Shown here piece by piece: positions 8,650 to 19,602 of a stretch of DNA of 42,685 nucleotides; the first letter of the stretch is position 1, and every line of letters begins with the position of its first letter. The stretch is from an uncultured Pelagibacteraceae bacterium. Its GTDB lineage: Bacteria > Pseudomonadota > Alphaproteobacteria > Pelagibacterales > Pelagibacteraceae. The stretch covers positions 1 through 42,685 of the forward strand of contig CACLEX010000004.1 in NCBI GenBank assembly GCA_902606065.1. The letters run 5' to 3'. Made by a program: the position numbers and the translations under genes. The notes under the pieces are model-generated. The model was not told the DNA's origin. It searched no databases and worked only from the letters and a program-made list of their open reading frames with translations.

Positions 8650-9636
8650 TTGATTATGGACCTTTTAATTGAAAAAAAAAATTCAAAAAAAATACTTTTT
8701 ACCCCTGGACCTGCAAGCTTATCAAAAGCGAATCTAATTAATTTAAATCCAGCTTTTGGAAGAGGTGATAAATCTTATCAAAATACTGAAAAAAAGGTTT
8801 TGTCAAAAATAAAAAAATTATCAGGTCACAAAAATATTATAACTACCCAAGGCTCTGGTAGTACGGTTCTTGAAATGGTTTCTTTAAATTTTTTAAGAGG
8901 TAGAGTTTTAATTGTTTCAACAGGATATTATTCAGATCGATTGTATAATTTAGCTTTATTCGCAAAAAAAACTCATAACTTTATAAAAAGAATTGATAAG
9001 GTCGAATGGAATAATTTGGAAAAAGTAAAAAAAAAATATGATTGGATTTGGGCTTGTTATACAGAAACTAGCTGTGGTTTAAAACTCTCAATGAATGATC
9101 TTAGAAAAGTATGTAGATCCTCCAAATCGAAACTGGCTATAGATGCAACTGCATCTTTTGGTTTAGAGAAGGATCACAAATATGCAGACGTGGTTTCATT
9201 TAGCTCCTGTAAAGGCCTGTTAGGTTTAACAGGAGCTGGTTTTATTTGCTATAATCAAATGCCAAAAAATAAAGTAAATTCATTTGTATTGAATTTAATA
9301 AGTGCTAGGGATAAAAAAATGACAGGACCTTATCATTCAATTCAATCTTTGGAATTGATACTTAAGAATTTTAAATCTTTTAGAAAATCTGTTGTTATAA
9401 ATAAAAAACTAATATTAAAAAAATTTAAGGATTACGTTTTATTTCCGAAAAAAAATCAACCCTTAATTTGCACTTATCTGAAATGTAAAATTAAAGGTAC
9501 TTCTTCAAAAGTTATTTTGTATCAACCTAGGGTAAAATTACCAGGTTCAGTAGTTTGTCATTTGGGCGAGGCTCATTTAGGAGCAAAAGCAAAAGGAAAA
9601 ATTCTTGATTATTTAATAATTGATGAAAAAAAATAA
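8650..9636 (+). CDS. Class V aminotransferase (2-aminoethylphosphonate-pyruvate / alanine-glyoxylate aminotransferase-like)
   Basis: LFTPGPASLS, QGSGSTVLEMV, YTETSCG, AIDATASFG, SFSSCKGLLGLTGAGF (PLP lysine context). Start is TTG 8650 or ATG 8656. Confidence 0.75.
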   Translation: MIMDLLIEKKNSKKILFTPGPASLSKANLINLNPAFGRGDKSYQNTEKKVLSKIKKLSGHKNIITTQGSGSTVLEMVSLNFLRGRVLIVSTGYYSDRLYNLALFAKKTHNFIKRIDKVEWNNLEKVKKKYDWIWACYTETSCGLKLSMNDLRKVCRSSKSKLAIDATASFGLEKDHKYADVVSFSSCKGLLGLTGAGFICYNQMPKNKVNSFVLNLISARDKKMTGPYHSIQSLELILKNFKSFRKSVVINKKLILKKFKDYVLFPKKNQPLICTYLKCKIKGTSSKVILYQPRVKLPGSVVCHLGEAHLGAKAKGKILDYLIIDEKK

Positions 9637-10012
9637 AAAAATTTTAGTAGATATGACTTGTTCGTTAATTCATCATGGACATATCAGAATTCTAAAAAAA
9701 GCTTCTAGTTATGGAAAAGTGATAGTTGCACTTACTAAAGACAAAGATATTTTAAAATATAAAAAATTCAAATCTCCATTAAACTTTAATCATAGAAAAG
9801 AAGTTTTAGAGTCTATTAGATATGTTTCAAAAGTAATTCCATCTAATTATTTTATTTCTCAAAAATTTTTGATTAAAAATAAAATTGATTATCTAGTGCA
9901 TGGCAATGATAACAAAAATGATATTGATAAAAAATATTTGAAAATATTTAAAAGAACAAAAAAAATATCAAGCACTAAGTTAAGAAAAAAAAAAAAATTA
10001 ATTAATTTTTAA
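9623..10012 (+). CDS. TagD/ECT-like cytidylyltransferase (HxGH nucleotidyltransferase)
   Basis: DMTCSLIHHGHIRILKKA (HxGH), VALTKD, YLVHGNDN, RTKKISSTKLR (degenerate RTxGISTT). ATG 9623 preferred over TTG 9620. Confidence 0.8.
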   Translation: MKKNKKILVDMTCSLIHHGHIRILKKASSYGKVIVALTKDKDILKYKKFKSPLNFNHRKEVLESIRYVSKVIPSNYFISQKFLIKNKIDYLVHGNDNKNDIDKKYLKIFKRTKKISSTKLRKKKKLINF

Positions 10013-10038
10013 TTTTTTGCTTAAAATTTATGTAAATT

Positions 10039-10115
<77 letters not shown>

Positions 10116-10121
10116 ATATAT

Positions 10122-10328
10122 TTAAATTCTATTTTTTAATTTATTAAGTTTTTTAACTCTCTTAATATTTTCCTGGAGTATTCTTTTTTTCTTTTCAGAG
10201 GGTTTTTCATAAGTATTTTTTAATTTTATTACCTTAAAAAAACCATCTCTTTGAAGTTTCCTTTTTAAAACTCTAAGAGCTTGTTCTACATTATTATCTT
10301 TGACTTCTATTTTAATAAATACCTCCAA
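10122..10328 (-). CDS. rpsU: 30S ribosomal protein S21
   Basis: MEVFIKIEVKDNNVEQALRVLKRKLQRDGFFKVIKLKNTYEKPSEKKKR. Confidence 0.93.
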   Translation of the reverse strand: MEVFIKIEVKDNNVEQALRVLKRKLQRDGFFKVIKLKNTYEKPSEKKKRILQENIKRVKKLNKLKNRI

Positions 10329-10389
10329 AAAAATGTGTAGTTAACATTTTTATATTTTTATGTCTATCTAATTTATTCACAATAAGGGA

Positions 10390-10959
10390 TTATATTGATT
10401 GTTTTTGTTTTTCTCTCTCTTTTTTTTCTCTTTTAATTCGTCTTTCAGCTTTTTCTAATGCTTGAATCAAATCCTTTTGAGAAAATAAATTTAAAGCAAC
10501 GGGGTCTTTTGGATTTAAATTATTATAATTCCAATAACTTTTATTTCTTATTGAGGTGACAGAATTTTTAGTCACCCCCACAAGCTTTGCAATTTGTGAG
10601 TCTTTTAAAATGTTATGATTTTTAATAAGCCATAATGCTGAATCTGGTTTGTCTTGTCTTTTTGATAGCGGGACATATTTTTTAATTTTTTTTTCAGAAT
10701 TTGATATTTGAATGTCAGTATTTTTTATTTCTAAAGGCCTTAATTGATCTTTTGAGGATAATTCAATTTCTTCTCTTGAAAGCTGTCCTGAGATTATTGG
10801 ATTATAAGCTTTAATTCCTTTTGCAACCTCTCCATCAGCTATCCCTTGAACCTCTACTTCATGCAAATTACAAAAATCGGCTATCTGTTTAAAAGTAAGT
10901 GTTGTATTTTCTACAAGCCATACAGCTGTTGCCATAGGCATTAAGGGAGCGTTTGTCAT
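10390..10959 (-). CDS. trcR: DUF1013 protein / TrcR-type cell-cycle transcriptional regulator
   Basis: PLMPMATAVWLVENTTLTFKQIADFCNLHEVEVQGIADGEVAKGIKAYNPI, KPDSALWLIKNHNILKDSQIAKLVGVTKNSVTSIR. Confidence 0.85.
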   Translation of the reverse strand: MTNAPLMPMATAVWLVENTTLTFKQIADFCNLHEVEVQGIADGEVAKGIKAYNPIISGQLSREEIELSSKDQLRPLEIKNTDIQISNSEKKIKKYVPLSKRQDKPDSALWLIKNHNILKDSQIAKLVGVTKNSVTSIRNKSYWNYNNLNPKDPVALNLFSQKDLIQALEKAERRIKREKKEREKQKQSI

Positions 10960-11192
10960 TAACTTTTATTTTCTGACCTAAAATTTTGGAATTTTTTGTT
11001 AAATTTACTTATGCGACCTTTATCTAATAATTTTTGTTTTCCGCCCGTCCAAGCAGAATGTGATTTTGGATCAATTTCTAGTTTAAGTATATCACCCTCA
11101 GCGCCCCAAGTAGACCTTGTCTCAAATTGAGACCCATCAGTCATTTCAACTTTTATAGTATGGTAATTAGGGTGTATTTTTTTTTTCATCAC
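10959..11192 (-). CDS. rpmE: 50S ribosomal protein L31
   Basis: [64 protein letters not shown]. Confidence 0.93.
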   Translation of the reverse strand: MMKKKIHPNYHTIKVEMTDGSQFETRSTWGAEGDILKLEIDPKSHSAWTGGKQKLLDKGRISKFNKKFQNFRSENKS

Positions 11193-11224
11193 GAGACTTA
11201 TAACAAAAGAAATTTTTAAAACAA

Positions 11225-11962
11225 TTAAAAGTTGCCCAGTTTTTCAATGAATTTGGCATTTATTTCTACCGATGAAGCTAAAACTTTTATATTTTTAATA
11301 CTATTAAGATCAATATCATTTATTAATCCACCAGCTTCTTTAATTAAAACTATACCTGCAGCTATGTCCCATAAATTTAAGTTACTTTGTGCGTATCCAT
11401 CTAGTCTTCCAGATGCTACGTATGCAATATCAAGTGCAGCACATCCGGATCTTCTATAAGTTAAGCCTGGTTCATTCTTTAATTTTCCAACTGCAAATAA
11501 ACATTCATCTAAATTGTTTTTTTTTGAGACTCTTATTCGCTGATTGTTAAAAAAAGCTCCATTATTCTTTTCAGCATAAAACATTTCGTCTTTAATAGGA
11601 TCAAAAATCAATCCACATATAATCTCATCGTCTGATTTCAAAGCAATGGATATTGCAAAATGTGGTATTCCATGTAAAAAATTAATTGTTCCATCAATAG
11701 GATCAATTATCCATGAATTAGAAATATCTTTATTTTTTTCAACACCACTCTCTTCACTAATGATTGAATAGTTTGGTCTTGCTTTTTTTAGCTCCTCTAT
11801 AATTATTTTTTCTGCTTTAACATCAGAATTAGTTACAAAATCTCTTGGTCCTTTTTTGGATACTTGTAACTTCTCTAATTCACCAAAATCTCTTATTAAA
11901 ATTTTAGATGCTTTTTCACATGCCTTTATCATCACATTGAGATTTGCAGATATTGAATTCAT
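11225..11962 (-). CDS. suhB: Inositol monophosphatase family protein
   Basis: [48 protein letters not shown]. Confidence 0.92.
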   Translation of the reverse strand: MNSISANLNVMIKACEKASKILIRDFGELEKLQVSKKGPRDFVTNSDVKAEKIIIEELKKARPNYSIISEESGVEKNKDISNSWIIDPIDGTINFLHGIPHFAISIALKSDDEIICGLIFDPIKDEMFYAEKNNGAFFNNQRIRVSKKNNLDECLFAVGKLKNEPGLTYRRSGCAALDIAYVASGRLDGYAQSNLNLWDIAAGIVLIKEAGGLINDIDLNSIKNIKVLASSVEINAKFIEKLGNF

Positions 11963-11965
11963 AAA

Positions 11966-12526
11966 TTAAATTTTTTTGATGTATTCTAAATTTCTGGTAT
12001 CTATGACAACATTATCTCCCGCTTCAATAAATGGCGGTACCTGAATACTTAATCCATTTTCTAAAACTGCAGGTTTATAAGATGATGAAACAGTTTGACC
12101 TTTTAATGCAGCATCTGTGGTTTCAATTTTACAAGTTACCTGGTTTGGTAAATCTACAGAAATTGGGTTATCATTATAAAAACTTATAGTTACCTCAAGA
12201 TTTTCAGTCAATAACTTCCCTTTTTCACCAATTAGACTTTTTTGAATTTCTGTTTGTTCAAAAGTTTTTGGATTAATAAAAAAGTACTTTTCTTGGTCCT
12301 CATATGAAAATGTAAAATTAGTTTCTTCTAATGAGGCCTTTTCAATTGTTTCATTGGATCTAAATCTTTCATTAAGTTTGGTATTTTTGTTTACACTCTT
12401 CATCTCCACTTGTGCAAATGCTCCACCTTTTCCAGGTTTAACATGCTGTGTTTTCAGCACCTGCCACAAATCATTTTTATATTCTAGCAACATGCCCACT
12501 CTAATTTCACCTGCATTTATTTTCAT
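11966..12526 (-). CDS. efp: Elongation factor P
   Basis: GEIRVGMLLEYKNDLWQVLKTQHVKPGKGGAFAQVEMKSV; C-terminal VPPFIEAGDNVVIDTRNLEYIKK. Confidence 0.95.
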   Translation of the reverse strand: MKINAGEIRVGMLLEYKNDLWQVLKTQHVKPGKGGAFAQVEMKSVNKNTKLNERFRSNETIEKASLEETNFTFSYEDQEKYFFINPKTFEQTEIQKSLIGEKGKLLTENLEVTISFYNDNPISVDLPNQVTCKIETTDAALKGQTVSSSYKPAVLENGLSIQVPPFIEAGDNVVIDTRNLEYIKKI

Positions 12527-13137
12527 ATTAATTTTTTTATCGCGTTCTTTGGTTTAAGTTTTTTATTTTTCCAAATGTAGCCTGAAATAGCTAAAAAGTT
12601 TGCCTTATTCAACAAAAGATTTTTATAATTATTAAAGTTAATACCACCGATTACAACAATTGGAGTGTTTGTGATCTTTTGAGCTTTTTTAAGCAAACTT
12701 ATGGATGCTTTATATTTAACTTTTTTTGTTTTAGATGAATTAAAAGCTCCAAAAGCTAAATAGTCCGCTTTATTTTTTATCGCATTTTTTGCTAACTTAA
12801 TTGAATTATGACATGTAATCCCAATTATTTTTTTTCCAATTAATTTTCTTGCCTCTTTAATTTTCATATCTTTTTGACCAAGATGGCATCCATCTGCATT
12901 TAATTTTTTTGCAAGGTATACGTCATCGTTAATTATAAATTTTACCTTAAATTTTTTACATATCTTTTTAATTTTGCCTCCAATTATTAATTTTCTTTTG
13001 AAACTATTTTTTTTAAGTCGTAGTTGAAAAAAACTTGTTTTTTTTTGTTTCAATACTTCATTTAAATTTTTAAAAAAATTTTTTTCAATTTTAGGTGGGG
13101 ATATTAGGTAGATAAATCTTTTTTTATTATATCTCAA
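12523..13137 (-). CDS. thiE: Thiamine-phosphate synthase
   Basis: FFQLRLK, FIINDDVYLAKKLNADGCHLGQKDM, IIGITCHNSIKLA, YLAFGAF, PIVVIGGIN. Confidence 0.88.
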   Translation of the reverse strand: MRYNKKRFIYLISPPKIEKNFFKNLNEVLKQKKTSFFQLRLKKNSFKRKLIIGGKIKKICKKFKVKFIINDDVYLAKKLNADGCHLGQKDMKIKEARKLIGKKIIGITCHNSIKLAKNAIKNKADYLAFGAFNSSKTKKVKYKASISLLKKAQKITNTPIVVIGGINFNNYKNLLLNKANFLAISGYIWKNKKLKPKNAIKKLI

Positions 13138-14134
13138 GATCTTTTGACCATTTTCCTTGAGCAGCTAATGTATTCATTTTGGCTCGGTGGTTAAAAATCT
13201 GCTGAGTGCCTTCAAGATCCTTTATGTTTTTAGACCAATACTTTAAGGCGCTTTGCTGAAGAGCCCTACCATAAGAATAACTCATCACAAAACCTGTATT
13301 ATTGTGTTTATTAATTAAATTCAAATTTTCTGTTGCTTCTATTTCGGACTGACCTCCTGATAGGAAAGCTATGCCCGGAACTTCTGGGGGTACTGAGGAT
13401 TTTAAACATTCCAAAGTTAATTTTGCCACTTCCTCATTAGTAATTTTTTCTTTAGAACTGTTTCCAGATAAAACCATATTAGGTTTGAGTATAATTCCCT
13501 TCAAATCTACTTTATGTATTATTAGTTCTTCAAAGCATTTTTTTATAACTTCAGAAGTTTTTTCTAAACACTCTTTAGCAGAATGATCACCATCCATTAA
13601 AACCTCAGGCTCAACTATTGGAACCATGTTGCACTCTTGAACTAGAGCAGAATATCTTGCCAATGCATGTGCATTAGAGTGTATTGAGAGTTTGCTTGGA
13701 TAATTTTTATTTATATTATAAACACCTCTCCATTTAGTAAATTTTGCACCTAATTTGTAATATTCTTTTAATCTTTCCCTTAACCCATCAAGACCCTCAG
13801 TAATTTTTTCATCTGGAGAACCAGCTAAAATTTTTGCTCCTGTGTCTACTTTGATACCTGGCAATGAGCCTATATCTGATATTAATTCTGGAATTGTATT
13901 TTTTTTGGATGATGTTTGTTTAATTGTTTCATCATAAAGAATTACACCTCCAATACAATCTTTCATTGAGGATGAGCTAAAAAGTGTTTCTCTGAAAAAC
14001 AATCTGTTTTCTGGGGTTGAGGGGACATTTACACTGTCTAATCTTTTAGTCATTGTTGCAGTGCTTTCATCTGCAGCTAAAATTCCTTTACCGTTTTCTA
14101 AAATTTTTAGTGCTATATTATTCAGTTCTGACAT
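13127..14134 (-). CDS. Class I fructose-bisphosphate aldolase
   Basis: GKGILAADESTATMTKRL, KGIILKPNMVLSG, PGIAFLSGGQSEIEATENLNLIN, SYGRALQQSALKYW. Confidence 0.93.
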   Translation of the reverse strand: MSELNNIALKILENGKGILAADESTATMTKRLDSVNVPSTPENRLFFRETLFSSSSMKDCIGGVILYDETIKQTSSKKNTIPELISDIGSLPGIKVDTGAKILAGSPDEKITEGLDGLRERLKEYYKLGAKFTKWRGVYNINKNYPSKLSIHSNAHALARYSALVQECNMVPIVEPEVLMDGDHSAKECLEKTSEVIKKCFEELIIHKVDLKGIILKPNMVLSGNSSKEKITNEEVAKLTLECLKSSVPPEVPGIAFLSGGQSEIEATENLNLINKHNNTGFVMSYSYGRALQQSALKYWSKNIKDLEGTQQIFNHRAKMNTLAAQGKWSKDLEI

Positions 14135-14135
14135 T

Positions 14136-15314
14136 TTAATTCAGGGCTTTTATACCAGGAAGTTCTTTTCCTTCAAGGTATTCTAAAAAAGCACCACCAG
14201 CAGTTGAAACAAAATTAAAATCTTTAATCGCATTTATTTTACTTATAACAGCCACTGTATCCCCCCCGCCAACAACAGAATAAATTGAATTATCTCTATT
14301 TTTTTTAATAATCGTTTTCGCAATCTCAAAACTTCCCTCAGCAAAATTTGGATTTTCAAAATAACCAGCAGGACCATTCCACAAGACAGTTTTGCTATTT
14401 TCAATAATATTTTTAATTTTTTTTAGTGTTTTTGGTCCCAAGTCTAAGATTAAATCATCATTTGCTATATCCTTAAGATCTTTTGTTTGAGCGTCACCAT
14501 CTGTGCTTTTGCCTGTTAATACATCTTCTGGATAAGTAATTTCACAAAGTTGATCTTTTGAAATCTCAAAGATTTCTTTTATTATACTTTTGCAATTTTC
14601 TTCACAAATTGATTTTCCAATTCTATTACCTTTGAAGCTCAGAATATTGTTAGCCATACCTCCCACAAAGACTATGTTGTTAAATTTAGGTATTAAATTT
14701 TTGATTATATCTATTTTTGTAGAAATTTTTGATCCACCAATAATACAAGTAATTGGTTTTTTGATTTCAATAGTGACTTTTTTTAAAGCATTTACTTCAG
14801 TTTCAAATTGTAATCCAGCAAATGATGGCAAAAATTCTGTAATTTTGCATACTGAAGCATGTGCTCTATGTGAGCAAGAAAAAGCATCATTTACGAACAA
14901 ATCTGCAAAACTAGCTAGGTGTTTTGAAAAATTTGACTCATTCCTTTCTTCTTCTGCATAAAATCTTATGTTTTCAAAAAAGATGACTTTCTCATCAGGC
15001 TCTTTAAATAAATCATTTCTTTTGATTTTTAAAATGTCATCACTTATAAAGTTGATTCTAGTTTCTATCTTTTTTTCTAAGTAATCACAAATTGGTTTAA
15101 GGGAGAGATCTTTATTAAATTTGCCTTTAGGACGTCCGACATGAGAAATTATTAAAATTTTTGAATTTCTTTTTATTAAAAATTCGAGAATAGGTATGAT
15201 CTTTATTATTCTTGTTTCATCGATAATGTGTCCATTTTTCAATGGGACGTTAAGGTCTAATCTTAATAAAACTCTTTTACTACTAAGATTTTCAAAATCT
15301 TTAATATAGTTCAT
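14136..15314 (-). CDS. pgk: Phosphoglycerate kinase
   Basis: KRVLLRLDLNVPLKNG, ISHVGRPKG, FVNDAFSCSHRAHAS, VLWNGPAGYFE, VVGGGDTVAVI. Confidence 0.96.
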   Translation of the reverse strand: MNYIKDFENLSSKRVLLRLDLNVPLKNGHIIDETRIIKIIPILEFLIKRNSKILIISHVGRPKGKFNKDLSLKPICDYLEKKIETRINFISDDILKIKRNDLFKEPDEKVIFFENIRFYAEEERNESNFSKHLASFADLFVNDAFSCSHRAHASVCKITEFLPSFAGLQFETEVNALKKVTIEIKKPITCIIGGSKISTKIDIIKNLIPKFNNIVFVGGMANNILSFKGNRIGKSICEENCKSIIKEIFEISKDQLCEITYPEDVLTGKSTDGDAQTKDLKDIANDDLILDLGPKTLKKIKNIIENSKTVLWNGPAGYFENPNFAEGSFEIAKTIIKKNRDNSIYSVVGGGDTVAVISKINAIKDFNFVSTAGGAFLEYLEGKELPGIKALN

Positions 15315-16315
15315 TAAGAATTCTTATGAAGATATTCGACAATATCACACATTCTATTTGAGAAACCCCATTCATTATCATACCAGGCTGAAATTTTACC
15401 CATATTTTTACTCACCACTTTTGTTAAGCCTTCGTCTACTATTGAAGAAGCAGGATTATGATTAAAGTCGATTGAAACAAGTTTTTCTTTTGTGGTTTGA
15501 AGAATTTTATTTTTTTTGCTAAAATTTTGAAATGCTAAATTAATTTTATCAATTGTAATGTCTTTTTTTGTGCAAAAGACTAGTTCAATCAATGAAACAT
15601 TAGGCGTAGGGACTCTCATAGCAACACCTTCTAATTTACCTTTAAGGGAAGGTATAATCTCACCAATTGCTTTTGATGCACCTGTTGAGGTTGGCACAAT
15701 AGACTGGCTTGCCGATCTAGCTCTTCTTGGGTCTTTATGAGAATTATCTAATATTCTTTGGTCACTTGTGAAGGAGTGAATTGTAGTCATAAACCCTTTT
15801 TCAATTTCGAAATTTTCGTTTAAAACATGGGCCACAGGGGCGAGACAATTTGTTGTGCAAGAAGCAGCAGATATAATTTTATCCTCTTTTTTTAACTCAT
15901 TCTCATTTACTCCATAAACAATAGTTTTGTCAGCATCTTTACACGGAGCAGAGACAATAACTCTTTTTGCACCATTATTAATATGTGCTAGTAATTTTTC
16001 TTTAGAGTTAAATTTACCTGTACACTCTAAAACATAATCCACTCCATATTTATTCCAATTAATATCATTTAAATTTGTTTCTTGGCCAAATAAAATTTTA
16101 TTTTTGTTGATAATAATATGATTTTCATCAAAATCTATTTCTGCATTAAATTTTCCGTGAATAGAGTCATATTTTAATAGAGATGAACACGTTTCAGAAT
16201 TAGTTCTATTATTGATGTATTTAATTTCTATATTTTTATTTTTACTCTCGATAATTGATCGAATAATCATTCTTCCAATTCGACCCATTCCATTTATTCC
16301 AATTTTGATTGTCAT
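15314..16315 (-). CDS. gap: Glyceraldehyde-3-phosphate dehydrogenase
   Basis: [56 protein letters not shown]. Confidence 0.96.
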   Translation of the reverse strand: MTIKIGINGMGRIGRMIIRSIIESKNKNIEIKYINNRTNSETCSSLLKYDSIHGKFNAEIDFDENHIIINKNKILFGQETNLNDINWNKYGVDYVLECTGKFNSKEKLLAHINNGAKRVIVSAPCKDADKTIVYGVNENELKKEDKIISAASCTTNCLAPVAHVLNENFEIEKGFMTTIHSFTSDQRILDNSHKDPRRARSASQSIVPTSTGASKAIGEIIPSLKGKLEGVAMRVPTPNVSLIELVFCTKKDITIDKINLAFQNFSKKNKILQTTKEKLVSIDFNHNPASSIVDEGLTKVVSKNMGKISAWYDNEWGFSNRMCDIVEYLHKNS

Positions 16316-18243
16316 AATCTTTTTTTAATTTTTTTAACTATTATCTCTGAGCTTAATCCAAAGTGATTATATATATCTTTATAAGGCGCACTTTTTCCAA
16401 AATCATCAATTCCAAAATTTAGTCCTTTGCTGCCAGTATATTTTTTCCAATAACCAGTTTCAGAGGCCTCTATAGAAATTACAAGCTTAGTTTCATTTAA
16501 AATTTTATTTTTGTAGGCTTCACTTTGTTGATCAAATAATTCCTGACAAGGCATTGATATTACTTTTGAGTAAATGCCATCTGTGGCTAATTTATGACTA
16601 ACGTCTATTGCAAGACTAGTTTCAGATCCTGTTGCTATAATAGTTGCACTTATTTTATTACTAGTTCTTAAAACTTCATAAGCGCCAACCATAGACAAAT
16701 TTTTTGATGATTTTTTTGTACGAACTGGATTTAAGCTTTGTCTTGTTAGGGCTATTACACTTGGAGAACTTTTGCTATTTAATGCCAATTGCCAACACTC
16801 AAAAGTTTCTATTAAGTCAGAAGGTCTAAAAACATTTAAATTCGGTATTGATCGTAAACTTGTCAATTGTTCTATTGGTTGATGGGTTGGTCCATCCTCT
16901 CCAAGACCAATTGAATCATGTGTAAAAACATAAATAACTTTTTGTTTCATCATAGCCGATAGTCTTATTGATGGTTTACAGTAATCGCTAAATATTAAAA
17001 AAGTTCCACCATAAGGAACAAGCTCACTATGAAGTGAGATACCATTCATAATACCACACATCGCATGTTCTCTTACTCCAAAATGGATATAATTCCCGGA
17101 AAAATCATTTGATTGAATAATTTTATGATTTTTGGTTTTTGTATTATTGGATCCTGCTAAATCTGCTGATCCACCAATTAAATTTGGAAGTTTGGTTGCA
17201 ATTTCTAAAAATTTTTCTGAACATTTTCTAGTTGCTATTGGTTGTAATTTTTTTAAGTAGTCCGATTTTGCTTTATCTATTTCTGCATTGATAGTATTTT
17301 TATTAAATCTGAGTGAAAATTTTTTTTTTTTCTTATTAGCTTTATTTGATGCTTTTTTACCTATTGATCTCCAATGCTCCATTAAGTTTTTTGGAATTTC
17401 AAAAGTATTGTGTGGCCAGTTTAATTTTTTTCTGACTAATTTTATTTCATCTTCACCTAATGGACTGCCATGAGATGAGGCTTTACCACCTTTATTTGGG
17501 GATCCGTAACCAATCGTTGTTTTACAAGAGATTGCTGTAGGTTTTTTTGATTTTTGTGCTTTTTGAAGAGCCTTTGTTATTTCTTTAAAATTATGTCCAT
17601 TAATTTTTAAATAATTCCAGCCATAGCTTTTTAACCTTTTTTCATGATCATCAGATACTGCTAAGCTTGTTGGACCATCTATTGAGATTGAATTGTTATC
17701 AAAAAGTAATATCAGGTTTTTAAGTTTTAGGTGTCCAGCAAGACTTAAAGCTTCATGACTTATTCCCTCCATCAAACAACCATCACCTGCTAAAACGTAA
17801 GTTTTATGATTGATAATTTTTTTTCCCAATCTTTTTTTTAAAATTTCTTCTGAGATTGCAAAACCAACTGCATTTGAAATTCCCTGTCCTAAAGGACCTG
17901 TTGTAGTTTCAATGCCAGTGCTTGGATGATATTCGGGGTGACCTGCACATATTGAATTTAGTTGTCTAAATTTTTTAATTTCTCTTAAAGAAATACTTTT
18001 ATAACCCGTCAGATAGAGGAGCGAGTAAAGTAACATAGAACCATGTCCTGCTGAAAGAACAAATCTATCTCTATTAATCCAATCTGGATTTTTAGGATTA
18101 AAGTTTAAGAAATCTTTAAAAAGAACAGTTGCAACATCAGCCATTCCCATAGGCATACCTGGATGCCCAGAATTAGCTTTTTGAACAGCATCTATAGACA
18201 AAAATCTTATACAATTCGCTAATTCTTTATAAAGTTTACTCAA
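16312..18243 (-). CDS. tkt: Transketolase
   Basis: [62 protein letters not shown]. Confidence 0.97.
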   Translation of the reverse strand: MSKLYKELANCIRFLSIDAVQKANSGHPGMPMGMADVATVLFKDFLNFNPKNPDWINRDRFVLSAGHGSMLLYSLLYLTGYKSISLREIKKFRQLNSICAGHPEYHPSTGIETTTGPLGQGISNAVGFAISEEILKKRLGKKIINHKTYVLAGDGCLMEGISHEALSLAGHLKLKNLILLFDNNSISIDGPTSLAVSDDHEKRLKSYGWNYLKINGHNFKEITKALQKAQKSKKPTAISCKTTIGYGSPNKGGKASSHGSPLGEDEIKLVRKKLNWPHNTFEIPKNLMEHWRSIGKKASNKANKKKKKFSLRFNKNTINAEIDKAKSDYLKKLQPIATRKCSEKFLEIATKLPNLIGGSADLAGSNNTKTKNHKIIQSNDFSGNYIHFGVREHAMCGIMNGISLHSELVPYGGTFLIFSDYCKPSIRLSAMMKQKVIYVFTHDSIGLGEDGPTHQPIEQLTSLRSIPNLNVFRPSDLIETFECWQLALNSKSSPSVIALTRQSLNPVRTKKSSKNLSMVGAYEVLRTSNKISATIIATGSETSLAIDVSHKLATDGIYSKVISMPCQELFDQQSEAYKNKILNETKLVISIEASETGYWKKYTGSKGLNFGIDDFGKSAPYKDIYNHFGLSSEIIVKKIKKRL

Positions 18244-18298
18244 GTAATTATCCTGCCTAGACTAAGAAGATTCTATTTAATAATATAATTATATATAT

Positions 18299-18622
18299 AT
18301 GAATTCTGTGATCGAAAAAGAAAAAAAACTAAATTTAGCTTTGGCAAAATTAAAAAATTTAAACTTTAAAAACCCTGACGTTAAAAAAAATATAGAGAAT
18401 TTAAGTAGTCAAAAAAATCAATTAGAAATTGAAAAGCAAGAAATAGAAGAAAAATATAAAAGTTTAATTAATGATTATAATAATTTAAGTAAAAAATTGG
18501 ACGAATTACAAAATCAAGAAAAGGCCGAACAAAAAAGACAGATTGAGTTTTCTGAAAAAATTGATGAATTAAATCAAGAAACAGATATTTTGTTAGATGA
18601 GATAGATAAATGGCAAACGTAA
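18299..18622 (+). CDS. Coiled-coil protein (DUF4164-like), upstream of zapA
   Basis: Heptad-rich Glu/Lys sequence; overlaps zapA start, a common alphaproteobacterial neighbourhood. Confidence 0.6.
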   Translation: MNSVIEKEKKLNLALAKLKNLNFKNPDVKKNIENLSSQKNQLEIEKQEIEEKYKSLINDYNNLSKKLDELQNQEKAEQKRQIEFSEKIDELNQETDILLDEIDKWQT

Positions 18623-19056
18623 GTATTAAGTTTAACGGAAAAGAATTTTTGTTGTCTTGTGAGGATGGTCAAGAAGAGCATCTTGAAGAATTATTAATTC
18701 AAATCAATCAGAAATTTAATAATCTGAAAAATGATCTTGGGAACCTTGGAGAGAATAAACTTCTACTAATAACAGCTGTTAAAGTAATGGATGAATATTA
18801 TGAAACTAAAAAAAAAGTAGATCAAAAAAAGAATGAGTTGAGAGATCTTTCAAATAAATTTAAAGAACTCAAAACTTTAATTTATGAGTACAGAGATAAG
18901 AAAGAGCTGGAAATAAACTCACTTAATAAAGATCACCTTAAATTAAAAAATGAAATTGAAATAAATCAAAAGAGTTATGAGAAGTTAATTGACGAAGCTG
19001 CTGATGAAATTTCAAATTTTGTTGAAAAAGCAAATTTAGAAAATATTTCTAATTAA
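18610..19056 (+). CDS. zapA: Cell division protein ZapA
   Basis: VSIKFNGKEFLLSCEDGQEEHLEELLIQINQKFN...NKLLLITAVKVMDEYYE; upstream of fthC. Confidence 0.82.
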   Translation: MANVSIKFNGKEFLLSCEDGQEEHLEELLIQINQKFNNLKNDLGNLGENKLLLITAVKVMDEYYETKKKVDQKKNELRDLSNKFKELKTLIYEYRDKKELEINSLNKDHLKLKNEIEINQKSYEKLIDEAADEISNFVEKANLENISN

Positions 19057-19063
19057 AACCTCA

Positions 19064-19594
19064 GTGAATAAATCCGAGATCAGAAAAAAAATATTAAAAG
19101 CAAGAAAACTATATAACAATAAAAATTTAGTCGTAAAATTTAGTAATATTGTAAAAATTTTAAAAAAAGAAAAAGTAAAAAGAAAAATAATTGGTGGTTA
19201 TTATCCATATAATCATGAAGTTGACTCAATTCAAATTCTAAATAAACTTGAAAAACTTGGTTATCAAATATCATTGCCAAAAATTAAAAAAAATAATCAA
19301 ATGGACTTTTTGTGCTGGTCAACAAAAGAGCCTTTATCAATAAATAAATATGGAATACCTGAACCTACATCAAACCAAATTGTCTATCCAAATATTCTTT
19401 TAGTACCACTTGTAGCTTTTGATAATCATTTAAATAGGATAGGTTATGGAGGTGGCTATTATGATAGGTACATAAATAAGGTAAAAAAATACAGAAAAGT
19501 TAAATTAATTGGGTTAGCTTATTCTTTTCAAAAAGTAAAAAAAATACCAGCAAAAAAATATGATATGAAACTGGATTTTATTGTAACAGATTAA
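19064..19594 (+). CDS. fthC: 5-formyltetrahydrofolate cyclo-ligase
   Basis: SEIRKKILKARK, YYPYNHEVD, LLVPLVAFDNHLNRIGYGGGYYDRYI; GTG start. Confidence 0.9.
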   Translation: MNKSEIRKKILKARKLYNNKNLVVKFSNIVKILKKEKVKRKIIGGYYPYNHEVDSIQILNKLEKLGYQISLPKIKKNNQMDFLCWSTKEPLSINKYGIPEPTSNQIVYPNILLVPLVAFDNHLNRIGYGGGYYDRYINKVKKYRKVKLIGLAYSFQKVKKIPAKKYDMKLDFIVTD

Positions 19595-19602
19595 AATTTG
19601 AT

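Noticed and set aside
14590-14961. 123-aa plus-strand ORF inside pgk
   Set aside because: Shadow ORF opposite pgk; no motif.
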